Assembly: GCA_019636795.1 (NCBI GenBank)
Contig: JAHBWW010000004.1
Span: forward strand, 372,001-436,000
Origin: Phycisphaeraceae bacterium
GTDB taxonomy: Bacteria > Planctomycetota > Phycisphaerae > Phycisphaerales > UBA1924
Length of the DNA: 64,000 nt
Reading direction: 5' to 3'
The notes beneath the pieces were generated by a model. The model was given only the letters and a program-made list of their open reading frames with translations, had not been told where the DNA came from and made no database searches. The position numbers and the translations under genes are program-made. How positions within the stretch are numbered: position 1 is the stretch's first letter; each line of letters opens with the position of its first letter. Shown here piece after piece: positions 42,373-52,700 of the stretch.

Positions 42373-43497
42373 TTGCATCAATCACCGCTTCATGACTTTC
42401 ATGCCGAGCATGGCGCCCACTTTGTCGAGTTTGCGGGCTGGAGCATGCCGATTCGCTACGGCAGCATTCAGGAAGAACACCTTCAAGTGCGGCGGTCGGG
42501 CGGGTTGTTCGACGTGTCGCACATGGGGCGGGTGAACTTCAGCGGCATGCACGCGCGGCGGCTGCTTGAACACTGTTGCACACGAAAGATCGGCGACATG
42601 CAGGCGGGCCAGTGCCGGTATTCACTGGTGTGCAACGAGCAAGGCGGGGTTCGCGACGATGTGATCGTGATGCGACACGAGGAAGACGAGTTCACCGTGG
42701 TGATCAACGCGTCGAATCGCGAGAAGTTGCTGGCACATTTCGAGGCGGTGCGAGAACGGCGCGGATGGAAGGTCAAGTTCGACGATCGGACGATGGCGAC
42801 GGCGATGGTTGCACTTCAGGGGCCAAAGGTGATGGAACTGATCAGCCGCGTGAGTTCGGAGATTCCGACGCTCAAGCGGTATCGGTTCACGACGAAGAAC
42901 CTGCTGGTGATGAAGTTGATCGTGAGCCGTACGGGATACACCGGTGAGGACGGCGTGGAGGTGATTCTGCCAGCCAAGGCTGTGGGCATGGCACTGAAAC
43001 TGCTGCTCAAGGATGCGGGCCTGAGTGCTGAGCATCCGGTGGTGCGACCGATCGGGCTGGGCGCGCGCGATTCGCTTCGGCTGGAGGCGGGGATGCCGCT
43101 CTATGGACACGAACTGGGCGAAGAGATTAACGCGCTGGAGACCGGGCTTGATTTTGCGATCGCGATGGACAAGAGCGAGGCTGGGGGCGGCGAGCGGTTC
43201 ATCGGGCAGGACGCGTTGGAGGCGACTCAAGCAAAAGGTGTAACACGGAAACTGGTCGGTATAGCGTGCGATGGCAAACGCACGCCGAGGCAGGGGATGC
43301 CGATCAAGGTTGGTGAGGCGGAAATCGGACAGGTCACGAGCGGGTGCCTGAGCCCGACGCTGGAGCGTCCTATTGCGATGGGTTTTGTGCCGATTGAGCG
43401 GGCGGGGGCTGGGCAGGCAGTGCAGATTGATGCGGGCAAGGCGTTGATCGAGGGGCAGGTGGTTCCGCTGCCGTTCTACAAGGCCCCGAAGGCCTGA
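42373..43497 (+). CDS. gcvT: Glycine cleavage system T protein (aminomethyltransferase)
   Basis: Transfers the methylene group from the H protein-bound intermediate to tetrahydrofolate, releasing ammonia. Sequence: EFAGWSMPIRYGSIQEEH, FDVSHMGRV, GGVRDDVIVMR, SRTGYTGEDGVEVI, RLEAGMPLYGHEL; length 374, normal for the family. TTG 42373 is used because GGAGG sits about 7 nt upstream and homologues begin here. gcvH and gcvP are not in the window. Confidence 0.95.
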   Translation: MHQSPLHDFHAEHGAHFVEFAGWSMPIRYGSIQEEHLQVRRSGGLFDVSHMGRVNFSGMHARRLLEHCCTRKIGDMQAGQCRYSLVCNEQGGVRDDVIVMRHEEDEFTVVINASNREKLLAHFEAVRERRGWKVKFDDRTMATAMVALQGPKVMELISRVSSEIPTLKRYRFTTKNLLVMKLIVSRTGYTGEDGVEVILPAKAVGMALKLLLKDAGLSAEHPVVRPIGLGARDSLRLEAGMPLYGHELGEEINALETGLDFAIAMDKSEAGGGERFIGQDALEATQAKGVTRKLVGIACDGKRTPRQGMPIKVGEAEIGQVTSGCLSPTLERPIAMGFVPIERAGAGQAVQIDAGKALIEGQVVPLPFYKAPKA

Positions 43498-43576
43498 GAG
43501 GGTCGGCAGAAGCCTGCTTCCCGATCAGAATTTGAACTGAGTTTGTCGAACCGCGTCCATCCGGGGGCGGTTTTGC

Positions 43577-43606
43577 TTGCACGCAGGGCGCAGTTCTTGG
43601 TATATT
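43577..43606 (+). promoter_or_regulatory. Candidate sigma-70 promoter
   Basis: TTGCAC (43577-43582) and TATATT (43601-43606, 5/6) are separated by 18 bp, 71 bp before ATG 43677 of the FG-GAP protein gene. Confidence 0.5.
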
Positions 43607-43676
43607 GAACCAGCCTTGGCCGTTCTGGCCAGAGTCGGGTCTGCGAAGAAAAACTGGATCGAAAGCGAGGGAAGTG

Positions 43677-45380
43677 ATGGCATTTGCGCGTGCTTTGCGT
43701 GTGGGGATGATTGCTGCGCTGTATGTATGTTCGTCGGCGGGTGCGCAGTTGAAGTTTACTGAGCGAGCCAGCGATGCAGGGTGCTCGGTCGTGCACCAGA
43801 CGGCGTTGCAACTTCCGGACATGGAGTTCATGGCTCCGGGGGGCGCGGTGGGCGACTTCAACCGCGATGGACATCTCGATTTGTTTGTCATCGGCGGGGG
43901 CGGAGGCATGGATCGCCTGTTCCTGAACAACGGGAATGGGACGTTTACTGATGTCACGCTTTCGGCTGGGGTGGGTCGCACGCACCGGGGCACCGGGGCT
44001 GCGGTGGGCGACTACAACAACGATGGGTGGCTTGATATCTACGTCACGTCGATTGGAACCACGCAGATGCAGTCGGCCGGACGGAACATTCTGTGGCGCA
44101 ACAACGGGAATGGGACCTTCACGGATGTGGCGCAGGCTGCGGGGGTGCGGATGACGCATCAGTCATTGGGCGAAGCGTTCGGGGCGGCGTTTGGCGACTT
44201 TGACGGGGATGGCGATCTGGATTTGGCTGTCGCCGGGTGGCAAGGAGGAAACCGGCTGTTCCGCAACAATGGCAACGGGACGTTTACGAATGTCACATCC
44301 ATTGCGTTGCCGGCCGGCATGAACACAGTCAAGGGGTACGCGCCGCGATTTGTGGATATGAATGGAGACGGGTGGCCGGATCTGCTGTGGGTTGCAGATT
44401 TCCTCACGTCGCGATACCTGATCAACAATGGGGACGGGACGTTCACGGACGCTACGGCGAGTTCGGGCACTGGCCTGGACGAGAATGGCATGGGCAATAC
44501 GTACGGTGATTTTGACAATGACGGGTTGTTCGACTGGTACGTGACGAGCCGAATCAATGAGGACAAGAGTGCGGGATCGGGGAACATGCTGTATCGCCAG
44601 GTTTCGCCACATGTTTTTGAGGAGATTTCGGTTGCTGCTGGGGTGAACTTTGGATACTGGGGTTGGGGGACGGAAGCGACGGACTTCGATCATGACGGGC
44701 GAGTTGACATTGTGGCTACGAATGGTTGGGAAGCACCGAACCAGGCGGACCCCACGCAGTTGTACATGAACAACGGAGATGGGACGTTTACTGATCGGGC
44801 TGTTGAATCGGGGATCCTGCACGCGGGCCAGGGGCGAGGATTGCTGACGGCCGACTTTGACAACAAGGGCTCACGCGACATCGTGATCTTCAACACCCGT
44901 CAACCGATGCTGCTGTATCGGAATGATCTGCCGAACCCGGGAGCAACATCGATCACACTGCGTTTTGTCACGAGGCATGTGCTGGGGCTTGCGCCCGACG
45001 GTTTCGGGACGAAGGTCGTCATGCAGACGCCAGGGCTGACGCAGATGCGGTATATTGATGGCGGGTCGACGTATCTGGCGCAATCGGAGTTGTCGGCCCA
45101 CATCGGGCTGGCGGGTGCGACGCACGCGAATCTGACGATCACATACGCCAATGGCATGACGGAAACGCTCAAGAATGTGCCCGCGGGGATTTACACGATC
45201 ACTGCGAGGGCATGTATTGCGGATTTCCAACCCGATGGAGTGCTGAACTTCTTTGACGTTTCGACGTTTCTGGCTGCGTTCAGCGCGAGGCATCCACAGG
45301 CGGACCTCAACGACGATGGGGTTTTTGATTTCTTCGATGTCGCGGGGTATCTGGGGGCGTTCAGTGCGGGGTGCCAGTGA
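43677..45380 (+). CDS. Secreted FG-GAP/ASPIC-UnbV protein with dockerin-like tail
   Basis: A 567-residue exported protein; signal peptide ~23 residues (ending SSAGAQ). Repeats of the FG-GAP/VCBS kind form an integrin-like propeller: GDFNRDGHLDLFV, GDYNNDGWLDIYV, GDFDGDGDLDLAV, with LFLNNGNGTFTDV strands and DxDGDGxxD calcium loops. An ASPIC/UnbV-type segment follows (GFGTKVVMQTPGLTQMRYID; AQSELSAHIGL). The last ~55 residues are two dockerin-like units (NFFDVSTFLAAF, DFFDVAGYLGAF) bracketed by Cys. ATG 43677 follows GAGGGAAG. Probably an extracellular calcium-binding structural or adhesive protein. Confidence 0.85.
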   Translation: MAFARALRVGMIAALYVCSSAGAQLKFTERASDAGCSVVHQTALQLPDMEFMAPGGAVGDFNRDGHLDLFVIGGGGGMDRLFLNNGNGTFTDVTLSAGVGRTHRGTGAAVGDYNNDGWLDIYVTSIGTTQMQSAGRNILWRNNGNGTFTDVAQAAGVRMTHQSLGEAFGAAFGDFDGDGDLDLAVAGWQGGNRLFRNNGNGTFTNVTSIALPAGMNTVKGYAPRFVDMNGDGWPDLLWVADFLTSRYLINNGDGTFTDATASSGTGLDENGMGNTYGDFDNDGLFDWYVTSRINEDKSAGSGNMLYRQVSPHVFEEISVAAGVNFGYWGWGTEATDFDHDGRVDIVATNGWEAPNQADPTQLYMNNGDGTFTDRAVESGILHAGQGRGLLTADFDNKGSRDIVIFNTRQPMLLYRNDLPNPGATSITLRFVTRHVLGLAPDGFGTKVVMQTPGLTQMRYIDGGSTYLAQSELSAHIGLAGATHANLTITYANGMTETLKNVPAGIYTITARACIADFQPDGVLNFFDVSTFLAAFSARHPQADLNDDGVFDFFDVAGYLGAFSAGCQ

Positions 45381-45401
45381 CGCCGAAATAGAGGAATGAA
45401 C

Positions 45402-45487
45402 GGTGCGGGAGGGATTCGAACCCCCGAGACCCTTACGAGTCTAACGCATTTCAAGTGCGTCGCCTTCAGCCGCTCGGCCACCGCACC
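45402..45487 (-). tRNA. tRNA-Ser(UGA)
   Basis: Read on the minus strand, the acceptor GGTGCGG pairs with CCGCACC, the anticodon loop is CTTGAAA (anticodon UGA) on an ACGCA/TGCGT stem, the T-arm contains GGTTCGAATC, and there is a long variable arm as in class II tRNA-Ser. The discriminator is G and CCA is not encoded. Confidence 0.95.
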
Positions 45488-45602
45488 CTGTGCTGGGTGT
45501 CAACGCCGATCGTAGGCCCGAGGTTGCGAGCCGGTGATGGCTTTGCATCGACTTCGGGATAGGATCCACAGTGCGATGGGGCACGACGAACCGCGAAATT
45601 CC

Positions 45603-46691
45603 ATGCTCGCTACACCGCTTCAGATTGGATCACTGCGACTTGAGACGAATCTGCTGCTCGCGCCGATTGCTGGCTGGTGCGATCTGGCGTGGCGGATGAC
45701 GGTGCGGCGACTCGGAGGCGTTGGACTGGCATGCACTGACTTGCTGAGTCCGGTGGGGCTGCTGTGTGGTTCGGAGGCCACCGCGGATCTGGCTCGCACC
45801 AACGACTTCGACAAGCCGATCGGTATGCAGTTGTACGGATCGGATCCTGCACTGCTGGCCGATGGTGCCCGATGGTGCGTTGATCGTGGTGCGACCGTCG
45901 TTGACATCAATATGGGCTGCCCTGTCGACAAGGTCTGCAAGAAGGATGGCGGGTCGAAGTTGATGACTATTCCAGGGACGGCTGTCGCGATTGCGGATGC
46001 AGTTCGACGGGCGATTCCGGACAGTGTGCCAATGACTGCCAAGATGCGATTGGGCTGGACGGACGCGGATGCGGAGCACAATGTAGCCGGTGCGCTTGCT
46101 TGTCAGTTGATTGCGGCTGGTGCTGCTGCGATAACCGTTCACGGTCGAACGACTGAGCAACGGTTCAAGGGGAGCGTGCGTCGCGATGGGATTCGGCGCG
46201 TCGTAGAGACAGTTGGGGAGCGGTTCGGCGCGTACGACGGCACGTCTGCGGGCGGTCCGCCTGTGATTGGCAATGGCGATGTGCGCACACCTGATGACGT
46301 GATGGAGTTGATTGGTCAGACGGGGTGTGCTGGAGTGATGATTGGACGAGGGGCGTTTGCCAGGCCTTGGATTTTCCGTCAGGCATGGGCCAGGCAGACG
46401 ACTGGCGATGAAGGGCGTGTCGAAGAGAGTGAGAAACTCGATACGGTGCTGTACTACTTTGATCGACTGCGCGAGTTTCGTGGCGATGCGAATGCGCTGT
46501 TCAAACTTGGGCAGAAGATCAGTTGGCTCGGCAAGGATATCAATGGCTCGCATTGCCGCCCGCTGAAGGATGCGATCCGCGAAGCGAGATCGGCTGACGA
46601 TGTGTACTCCGCCGTACAGGCGTGGCGGGAGTTGAGCGTGCGGTCAGGGGCCGAGAGCCTGAGCGAACCGGTCGGGATCGCGGACGAATGA
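45603..46691 (+). CDS. dus: tRNA-dihydrouridine synthase
   Basis: FMN enzyme reducing uridines in tRNA D-loops. The barrel begins LLLAPIAGWCDLAWR; IDLxxGCP-type motif as DINMGCPVDKVCKKDGG, which holds the catalytic Cys; TAKMRLGW, VHGRTTEQ and the FMN-phosphate GVMIGRGAFARPWIF. The sequence looks DusB-like; which uridine is modified is not known. Starts at 45534, 45576 and 45603 are open; 45603 is given because conservation begins just after. It lies next to tRNA-Ser (divergent) and overlaps the next gene tail to tail by 48 bp. Confidence 0.9.
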   Translation: MLATPLQIGSLRLETNLLLAPIAGWCDLAWRMTVRRLGGVGLACTDLLSPVGLLCGSEATADLARTNDFDKPIGMQLYGSDPALLADGARWCVDRGATVVDINMGCPVDKVCKKDGGSKLMTIPGTAVAIADAVRRAIPDSVPMTAKMRLGWTDADAEHNVAGALACQLIAAGAAAITVHGRTTEQRFKGSVRRDGIRRVVETVGERFGAYDGTSAGGPPVIGNGDVRTPDDVMELIGQTGCAGVMIGRGAFARPWIFRQAWARQTTGDEGRVEESEKLDTVLYYFDRLREFRGDANALFKLGQKISWLGKDINGSHCRPLKDAIREARSADDVYSAVQAWRELSVRSGAESLSEPVGIADE

Positions 46692-48194
46692 ATCAAGACA
46701 GTTGGCGCAGCAGAACGCGATGACACGCTGATTGTGCACCACAGCGTAGCGGCGATCAACTGGCTTGGACGACACAGGGCACATGGCATTAATGGGTGTG
46801 AGGGCATCGGTGACCGCACGAGCAATCGCAGCCGATGTGTCATCGGTCGAGGCGGTAGCGTCGAGCGGATCGGACAGCGGCGCGTCGCCGGCGTCAATCC
46901 GCAACTGCGGCTGATCCTGGCGCCACTTGGCAATCAAAGGGGCTGAGATACCACTTCCCCAGAGGTAGACGCGAGAAAGGCGCGGGATAGTTTTCAAAAT
47001 CGAGATTGTCTCATCAGTAACGTTTGGCGACTGCGCGATGAGCAGCGTTTCGAGCGATGCGTGCTCAGTCAGATTCGCAAGGCCAATGTTCGAAATACTC
47101 GTTGATGAGAAATCGAGTCGCACAAGGTTGGGAAACTGCGCAAGCAGAGGCATGATCGCGTCGGTCGCCTTGGTGCGAGCGAGAGAAAGATCGGCGACAT
47201 GCTCTCGCAGAGGGATGAGCAATGCTTCAAGGCGTTCATCACTGATTGCGGGCATTGCAGTCGAGGCATCAATGACAAGAAAATTCGTGTTGGCCGCGAC
47301 AGGCTCGACATGAACGAAGTGCTCGCGCAATGCGTGGATCGCGGCGGCAGAAGGCGGTCCTGGATCGGTGCTGAGTGCGTCGGGCGTCGTGGTGTGTTCG
47401 GCAAGCGCCATCGCACTGGCCAGCGAGCGAGTCGCAACGAATGAAGCACCATCGGCAATCCACGCTTCGATCGCGGCTACTTCTGTCGGGGCTGGTTGAG
47501 GCTTGGATCGGGGCGGCATGCGGTCATCGTGATCGAGCGGCAGGAGCATGCGTTTGAGTATTTCACTCTGGCCTGGATCCGAAGCGACGAAAACCGGCCC
47601 CGATTCACCGCCGAGGGTGATTGCTTCGGGTGTGTGAAGCCGCAGGCCGCCCTTGTCACGATCGGAGCCATGACAGCCGACGCACCGAGCAGTGAGTATG
47701 GGCGCAATGACGTGCGTATACACACTCTGGCCCGGCTCAAGATCAACCGGAACAACCACCGGCTCTGTGGGGCGTGTCGCAAAGGGCTCTGTGAGGAATC
47801 TTGGGCCATGAGTCATAGTGGAACCGATGTGACCAGCGGGCATGAGGAGCACGAGCGCGAATGCGAGCAGCACGCCATAGGTGCGCGGCCTGGCAAAGTG
47901 ATTGGCCAATGCAGCGGCAAGTGCTGCCACACCAACCGCAATCGCAAGATACTTGTGCAGTTGCAGCGTTGACCGCGCATACCCGCCCTCTTCTGCAAGG
48001 ATGAGACCAGATGCGATCGACGCTGCAGCAGAGAGTGCAACGAGCCAGATCAGTGCGGCCCGGACGAACGGCGTCAGCGGTTTTTTGGCCAGACGTGAGA
48101 TCAACTCGAGTGCAGCAAGCCCGATGAGCAAGCCGATTGGCGCGTGAAGCAGGAGCGGGTGGAGTCGACCGGCGAACTGAATGAGTGCTTCCAT
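46644..48194 (-). CDS. DUF2231 membrane / cytochrome / LRR / YHS multidomain protein
   Basis: A 516-residue protein. An N-terminal membrane part of about four helices (HPLLLHAPIGLLIGLAALEL) resembles DUF2231. A heme-binding-type CVGCHGSDRDKGGLRL (about 165-180) with ADGASF belongs to the planctomycete cytochrome group. A short leucine-rich segment (FPNLVRLDFSSTSISNIGL) follows. A C-terminal YHS-like domain ends with AFCCANCLDSFVRDPDRF. It is the last gene of an operon with DUF1501 and DUF1549/DUF1553 proteins (26-bp gap), so it probably acts with them at the membrane. Its 3' end overlaps the dus gene by 48 bp. Confidence 0.8.
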   Translation of the reverse strand: MEALIQFAGRLHPLLLHAPIGLLIGLAALELISRLAKKPLTPFVRAALIWLVALSAAASIASGLILAEEGGYARSTLQLHKYLAIAVGVAALAAALANHFARPRTYGVLLAFALVLLMPAGHIGSTMTHGPRFLTEPFATRPTEPVVVPVDLEPGQSVYTHVIAPILTARCVGCHGSDRDKGGLRLHTPEAITLGGESGPVFVASDPGQSEILKRMLLPLDHDDRMPPRSKPQPAPTEVAAIEAWIADGASFVATRSLASAMALAEHTTTPDALSTDPGPPSAAAIHALREHFVHVEPVAANTNFLVIDASTAMPAISDERLEALLIPLREHVADLSLARTKATDAIMPLLAQFPNLVRLDFSSTSISNIGLANLTEHASLETLLIAQSPNVTDETISILKTIPRLSRVYLWGSGISAPLIAKWRQDQPQLRIDAGDAPLSDPLDATASTDDTSAAIARAVTDALTPINAMCPVSSKPVDRRYAVVHNQRVIAFCCANCLDSFVRDPDRFAQALGP

Positions 48195-48220
48195 GGTGGA
48201 TAGATGAGTGTGGTGCGTGC

Positions 48221-49711
48221 TTATGTGATGATGTCGCGATTCACCTTGCCGAAGACGTCTGTGAGTCTGAAGTCGCGTCCCTGGCTTCGAAACTTCAGCC
48301 GAGCGTGATCGATGCCGAGCAGGTGCAGCATGGTGGCGTGAAGATCGTGGACTTCCATGGGGTTTTCAACGATGTTGTATGAGTAATCGTCGGTTCGGCC
48401 ATAGGTGATGCCGGGCTTGATACCGCCACCCGCGAGCCAGAGGCTGAAGCAACGTGGGTGATGGTCGCGGCCATAGTTGTCGGCTGTGAGCGTACCTTGC
48501 GAGTAGACGGTGCGGCCGAACTCGCCAGACCAGAGGATGAGCGTCTCATCGAGGAGCCCGCGACGACGAAGATCCTTGATGAGCGCGGCCTGAGGCTGAT
48601 CGACCGCCTTGCATTGGGCCCGCAACTCGTTGGGCAGATTGTTGTGCTGATCCCAGCCACGCATGTAGAGCTGGATGAATCGGACTCCGCGCTCGGCGAG
48701 CCTTCGTGCAAGGAGGCAGTTGGCGGCGAAGGAGCCGGCGCGAGAAACATCGGGGCCATAGAGCGCAAGAGTTTCGGCATCTTCGTTGGAAAAATCAGTG
48801 AGATCGGGAACGGACATCTGCATGCGATAAGCCATTTCGTACTGAGCGATGCGTGTTCGGATCTCGGGGTCAAGCGTGCGCTCGTTCTCCAGGGCGTTGA
48901 GTTCCCCGACCAGATCGAGCATGCGGCGGCGATCGTTGCGCGAGACGCCATGCGGATCCTTGAGGAACAGCACGGGGTCTTCAGCCGCGCGAAGTTTGCA
49001 CCCCTGATGCTCGCTGGGCAGAAAACCCGAGCCCCAGAAGCGCGCGGAGAGCGCCTGCATGTTTCCCACGCCCTGGGTGATGAGCACGACAAAAGTTGGT
49101 AGATTGGCATTCGCACTGCCCAAGCCATAACTGACCCATGACCCGAACGATGCACGCCCGGGCTGCTGGCTGCCGGTTTGAAAAAATGTGATGCCTGGTT
49201 CGTGGTTGATGGCTTCGGTGTGCATCGAGTAGACGACACACAGTTCGTGCGCGACGGATGCGGTGTGTGGGAGGAGCTCGGACATCCAGAGCCCGCTGTC
49301 GTTATTGCGATACTTGTCAAACTTGAACATGGATGGTGCGACGGGGAATCGTGCCTGACCGCTGGTCATTCCGGTGAGACGTTGTCCCATTCGAATGGAG
49401 TCGGGCAGTTCTTCGTTGAAGCGTTCGTGCAGTGCCGGTTTGTAGTCGAAGAGGTCGATCTGGCTTGGAGCGCCTTCCATGTGCATATAGATGACGCGCT
49501 TGGCTTTGGGTGCGAAGTGAGCTCCGATGCCGGGGAAGAGGTCGCTGATGGCGGGATCGCCGGGATTGATGACGCGCTTGGTGGCTTCGGCTCCGAGCAT
49601 TGAGCCGAGTGCCGTGCCTCCCAAGCCGGCCGCCAGCCCGCGAGCGGCAAGGCTGAAGAAACGTCGCCGAGTGAGGTCAAGATAGTGTTCTTCGAGAGGA
49701 TGCACCGGCAT
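48221..49711 (-). CDS. DUF1501-family protein
   Basis: A 496-residue protein of the DUF1501 family, whose members look like alkaline-phosphatase/sulfatase-fold proteins of unknown activity. The N-terminus has twin arginines (TRRRFFSLAARGLAAG), a probable Tat signal. Conserved blocks include VIYMHMEGAPSQIDLFDYKP, NDSGLWMSELLPH, INHEPGITFFQTGSQQPGR, YMRGWDQHNNLP and WSGEFGRT. Its ATG shares one base with the stop of the upstream cytochrome/DUF1553 gene (TAATG), so expression is coupled. Confidence 0.9.
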   Translation of the reverse strand: MPVHPLEEHYLDLTRRRFFSLAARGLAAGLGGTALGSMLGAEATKRVINPGDPAISDLFPGIGAHFAPKAKRVIYMHMEGAPSQIDLFDYKPALHERFNEELPDSIRMGQRLTGMTSGQARFPVAPSMFKFDKYRNNDSGLWMSELLPHTASVAHELCVVYSMHTEAINHEPGITFFQTGSQQPGRASFGSWVSYGLGSANANLPTFVVLITQGVGNMQALSARFWGSGFLPSEHQGCKLRAAEDPVLFLKDPHGVSRNDRRRMLDLVGELNALENERTLDPEIRTRIAQYEMAYRMQMSVPDLTDFSNEDAETLALYGPDVSRAGSFAANCLLARRLAERGVRFIQLYMRGWDQHNNLPNELRAQCKAVDQPQAALIKDLRRRGLLDETLILWSGEFGRTVYSQGTLTADNYGRDHHPRCFSLWLAGGGIKPGITYGRTDDYSYNIVENPMEVHDLHATMLHLLGIDHARLKFRSQGRDFRLTDVFGKVNRDIIT

Positions 49712-52700
49712 TACTCCTGCGTCGTGGATTCATAGAGGTTGAACACGCTGCTGGCGATCATGGTCCACGCTGCAAGTTCGGCAGCGTCGGCATCCGCGGG
49801 TCGCGAAGACTGCCCGGCCGCAATGACACCGGCAGCGTCGTCGGGTGCCTGGCGATATCGGGCACGATATTCCTCCAAGGCATCATGCAGGAGGGTCAGT
49901 TCGCGTGGTTCTGGCGCACGCCCGATGCACCGACGGAACAGGTGTGTGAGACGAGCGTCATCGTGATCGACCTCGGCGAGCGTGCGTTGCGCCAGCACGC
50001 GATACGCCTCCTGAAACTGTTCGTCGTTCCACAGGACGAGCGCTTGAAGCGGCGTGCTGGTGGGGATGCGGCGTGTGACGCACGACTCGCGTGTCGGAGC
50101 ATCGAACGTGAGCATTGATGGCGGCGGCACGGCACGCTTCCAATAGGTATAGATGCTGCGCCGCCAGAGATCATCTCCGGTGCCTTGCTGATAGATGCGC
50201 GTATTTGATTGTGGCATTGCCACTTCCTGCCATAGTCCAGGAGGCTGATACGGCTTGACCGATGGTCCTCCGAGCTTCTCGACCAGCAGGCCCGAAGCGT
50301 ACAGAGCGTGATCGCGAATCTGCTCGGCAGCAAGGCGGCGCCGCGGGAAAAACGCAAGCAGCCTGTTGTCTGGGTCGAGTTCCTTCAGACTCGGGCGCAC
50401 CCTGGAACTCTGGCGATAGGTCGCGCTCGTGACGATCAGGCGAATCATGTGCTGAAGATCCCAGCCGCTCTCGCGAAACTCGACCGCGAGATAGTCGAGC
50501 AATTCGGGATGGCTTGGCCAGGCGCCTTGAAGCCCGAAGTCGTCACTCGTTTCGACAATACCTGTGCCGAAGAACTGCTCCCACAGTCGGTTCATGGTGA
50601 CGCGAGCCAGGAGCGGGTTGTCGTCCGAAACGATCCACTCGGCAAGTCCCAGCCGGTTGGCAGGTGCGTCAGCGGGCATTGCGCCAAGCGATGCGGGCAC
50701 TCGGCGACCTACGGGGCGAGAGTGATCGGGCTTGTCATACAGCCCGGCACTAAGTACAAATGTCGGGCGAGGCTCGGGCAGTTCCTTCATCACCATGGTG
50801 CGAGGGACGACGGCGTTGATAGAGATGCTTTCGCGGTCAAGCGCCGCTGTACGTTCTGCGGCCTCAAGATATCGCGGCAGAAATGCGCTGCTCCAGGCAC
50901 GATCCAGACGGGATTCAAGCTCAGCCGAGAGGCGATCGTGCGGAATGAGTGCCCAGACAAGATCGCCTCGCAAGGTGGCGGTCTCGGCCTGCTTGTAATA
51001 GAACCCGCCAATGCCTCCGGTGTTGACTATCTTGAGAACGACTGCGTTCTCGCCTGATGTCAGTGGGATTGTGGCTGAATCCTGATCGGGCGCGACGCCG
51101 CGATCGACTTGTCGCTGTGCGACCTGGGTCGCGTTCGCATAAAGCCGAAATCCATCGTCACTGCCAAGCGAGACTTCGACGGACCTCGGCGTCGGTGCGA
51201 AAGCCTGCCTGCCGAGATATGTGATGTTGCGGCCGTCATAGAGAGGAAGTGCAATGCCGTCGCGCAGTCGTTCATCGAAGCGCCACGCAAGACCTTGTTC
51301 GCCGAATGTGGCGGCAAGGTCGAGGCGAGTTTGATGTTCGGGTCCGATTTCCGGCTCCCAGACACGGTTCTGCTCATCGCCCGCGAACGGGCCGACGACA
51401 TGCCATCGACCCCACGCGTTTGGGAGCATGTCCGCACCGACGTCGCTGATCGTGCCGACGCTGATGCGAAAACGGGCGAGCGTGTGCTGTGCGTATATAG
51501 ACTGCTGTCGGATGATGAGGTGGAGATCGGTGACACCTTCGACCCCGAAATCTTCGTCGGCGAGCAGCAGCGCGTAACGCGGTCCCCGCCGTTCGTGCGC
51601 GCGCAACGCCCAGCCCTCGGCGTTGTTCGGGCTGAGCAGGTTTGTCACCGCGAAGTTGCCGTTCTCCTGCGCATAGTCGGCGTAAGCCCACGAGAATGTG
51701 ATGTCATTCTTCGATTCAGGCTTGTCCGGTGTAGACCATGATGCGAGCAGGCCGGTGACGACCACGTTGCCATTGTGTGCCCGCCCGATGCGGCCATCGG
51801 GTGCGGTCGGTTCTTCGAGGGCTTCGAGCAGAATGAGCCTCTGCCCTGACCCGCTGGTGCGGATTGTGACGTGGTAGTCGTCCCGCTCAGGCAAAGTGCC
51901 CGAGGCGCGAATCGAGCCGTCATCGAGGATATCCATCGTCGCGCCGCCATTCGAAGTAACGCTCACGACATGCGCTGGCGACCAGCGCACACCGGCAGAC
52001 TCCTGGATCTGGCCAGCGAAGCGTTCGCGCTGCTCTTGCTCTTCGGGCGTTCTTGTCTCGAGCGTCGCCTTCAAACCCTCGATTTCACGCGTAATCGCAT
52101 CAAGCCTTGCCTGCTGATCCGAAGTTGGCACAAGGATGAACGGCTCGTAAGCGCGGTTGGCGTCGGGCGTCTGCGAATACAGCCCGGGCTCGTCGTTGGA
52201 GTTGAAGAACGCGAAGAACGAGTAGAAATCCTCCATGCTGATCGGATCGAACTTGTGGTCGTGGCAGCGTGCACAACCCAGTGTCAGCCCAAGCAGCACC
52301 GAGCCCGCGGTCGAAACGCGATCCACTGCGTATTCGACAAGATACTCTTCGTCGATGGCGCCGCCTTCATCGGTGATGACGTGATTGCGATTGAATCCGC
52401 TGGCCACAACCTGCCATGTCGAAGCGCCCGGGATCAGATCGCCTGCGAGTTGTTCAATCACGAACTGATCGAATGGCATGTTATCGCGATAGGCGTGAAG
52501 GACCCAATCACGCCACAGCCACATCTGCCGTCCCGCGTCCATGTGGATGCCGGTCGTATCTGCATAGCGTGCCTGATCGAGCCACGGCGCGGTCATGCGT
52601 TCGGCGTATCGCGTGCGGTACGGCTCCCGGGTCAGAAGCCGATCGACCCAACGCTCGTATGCGTCAGGCCTGTGGTCGCTGAGAAACTCGTCGATCTCGT

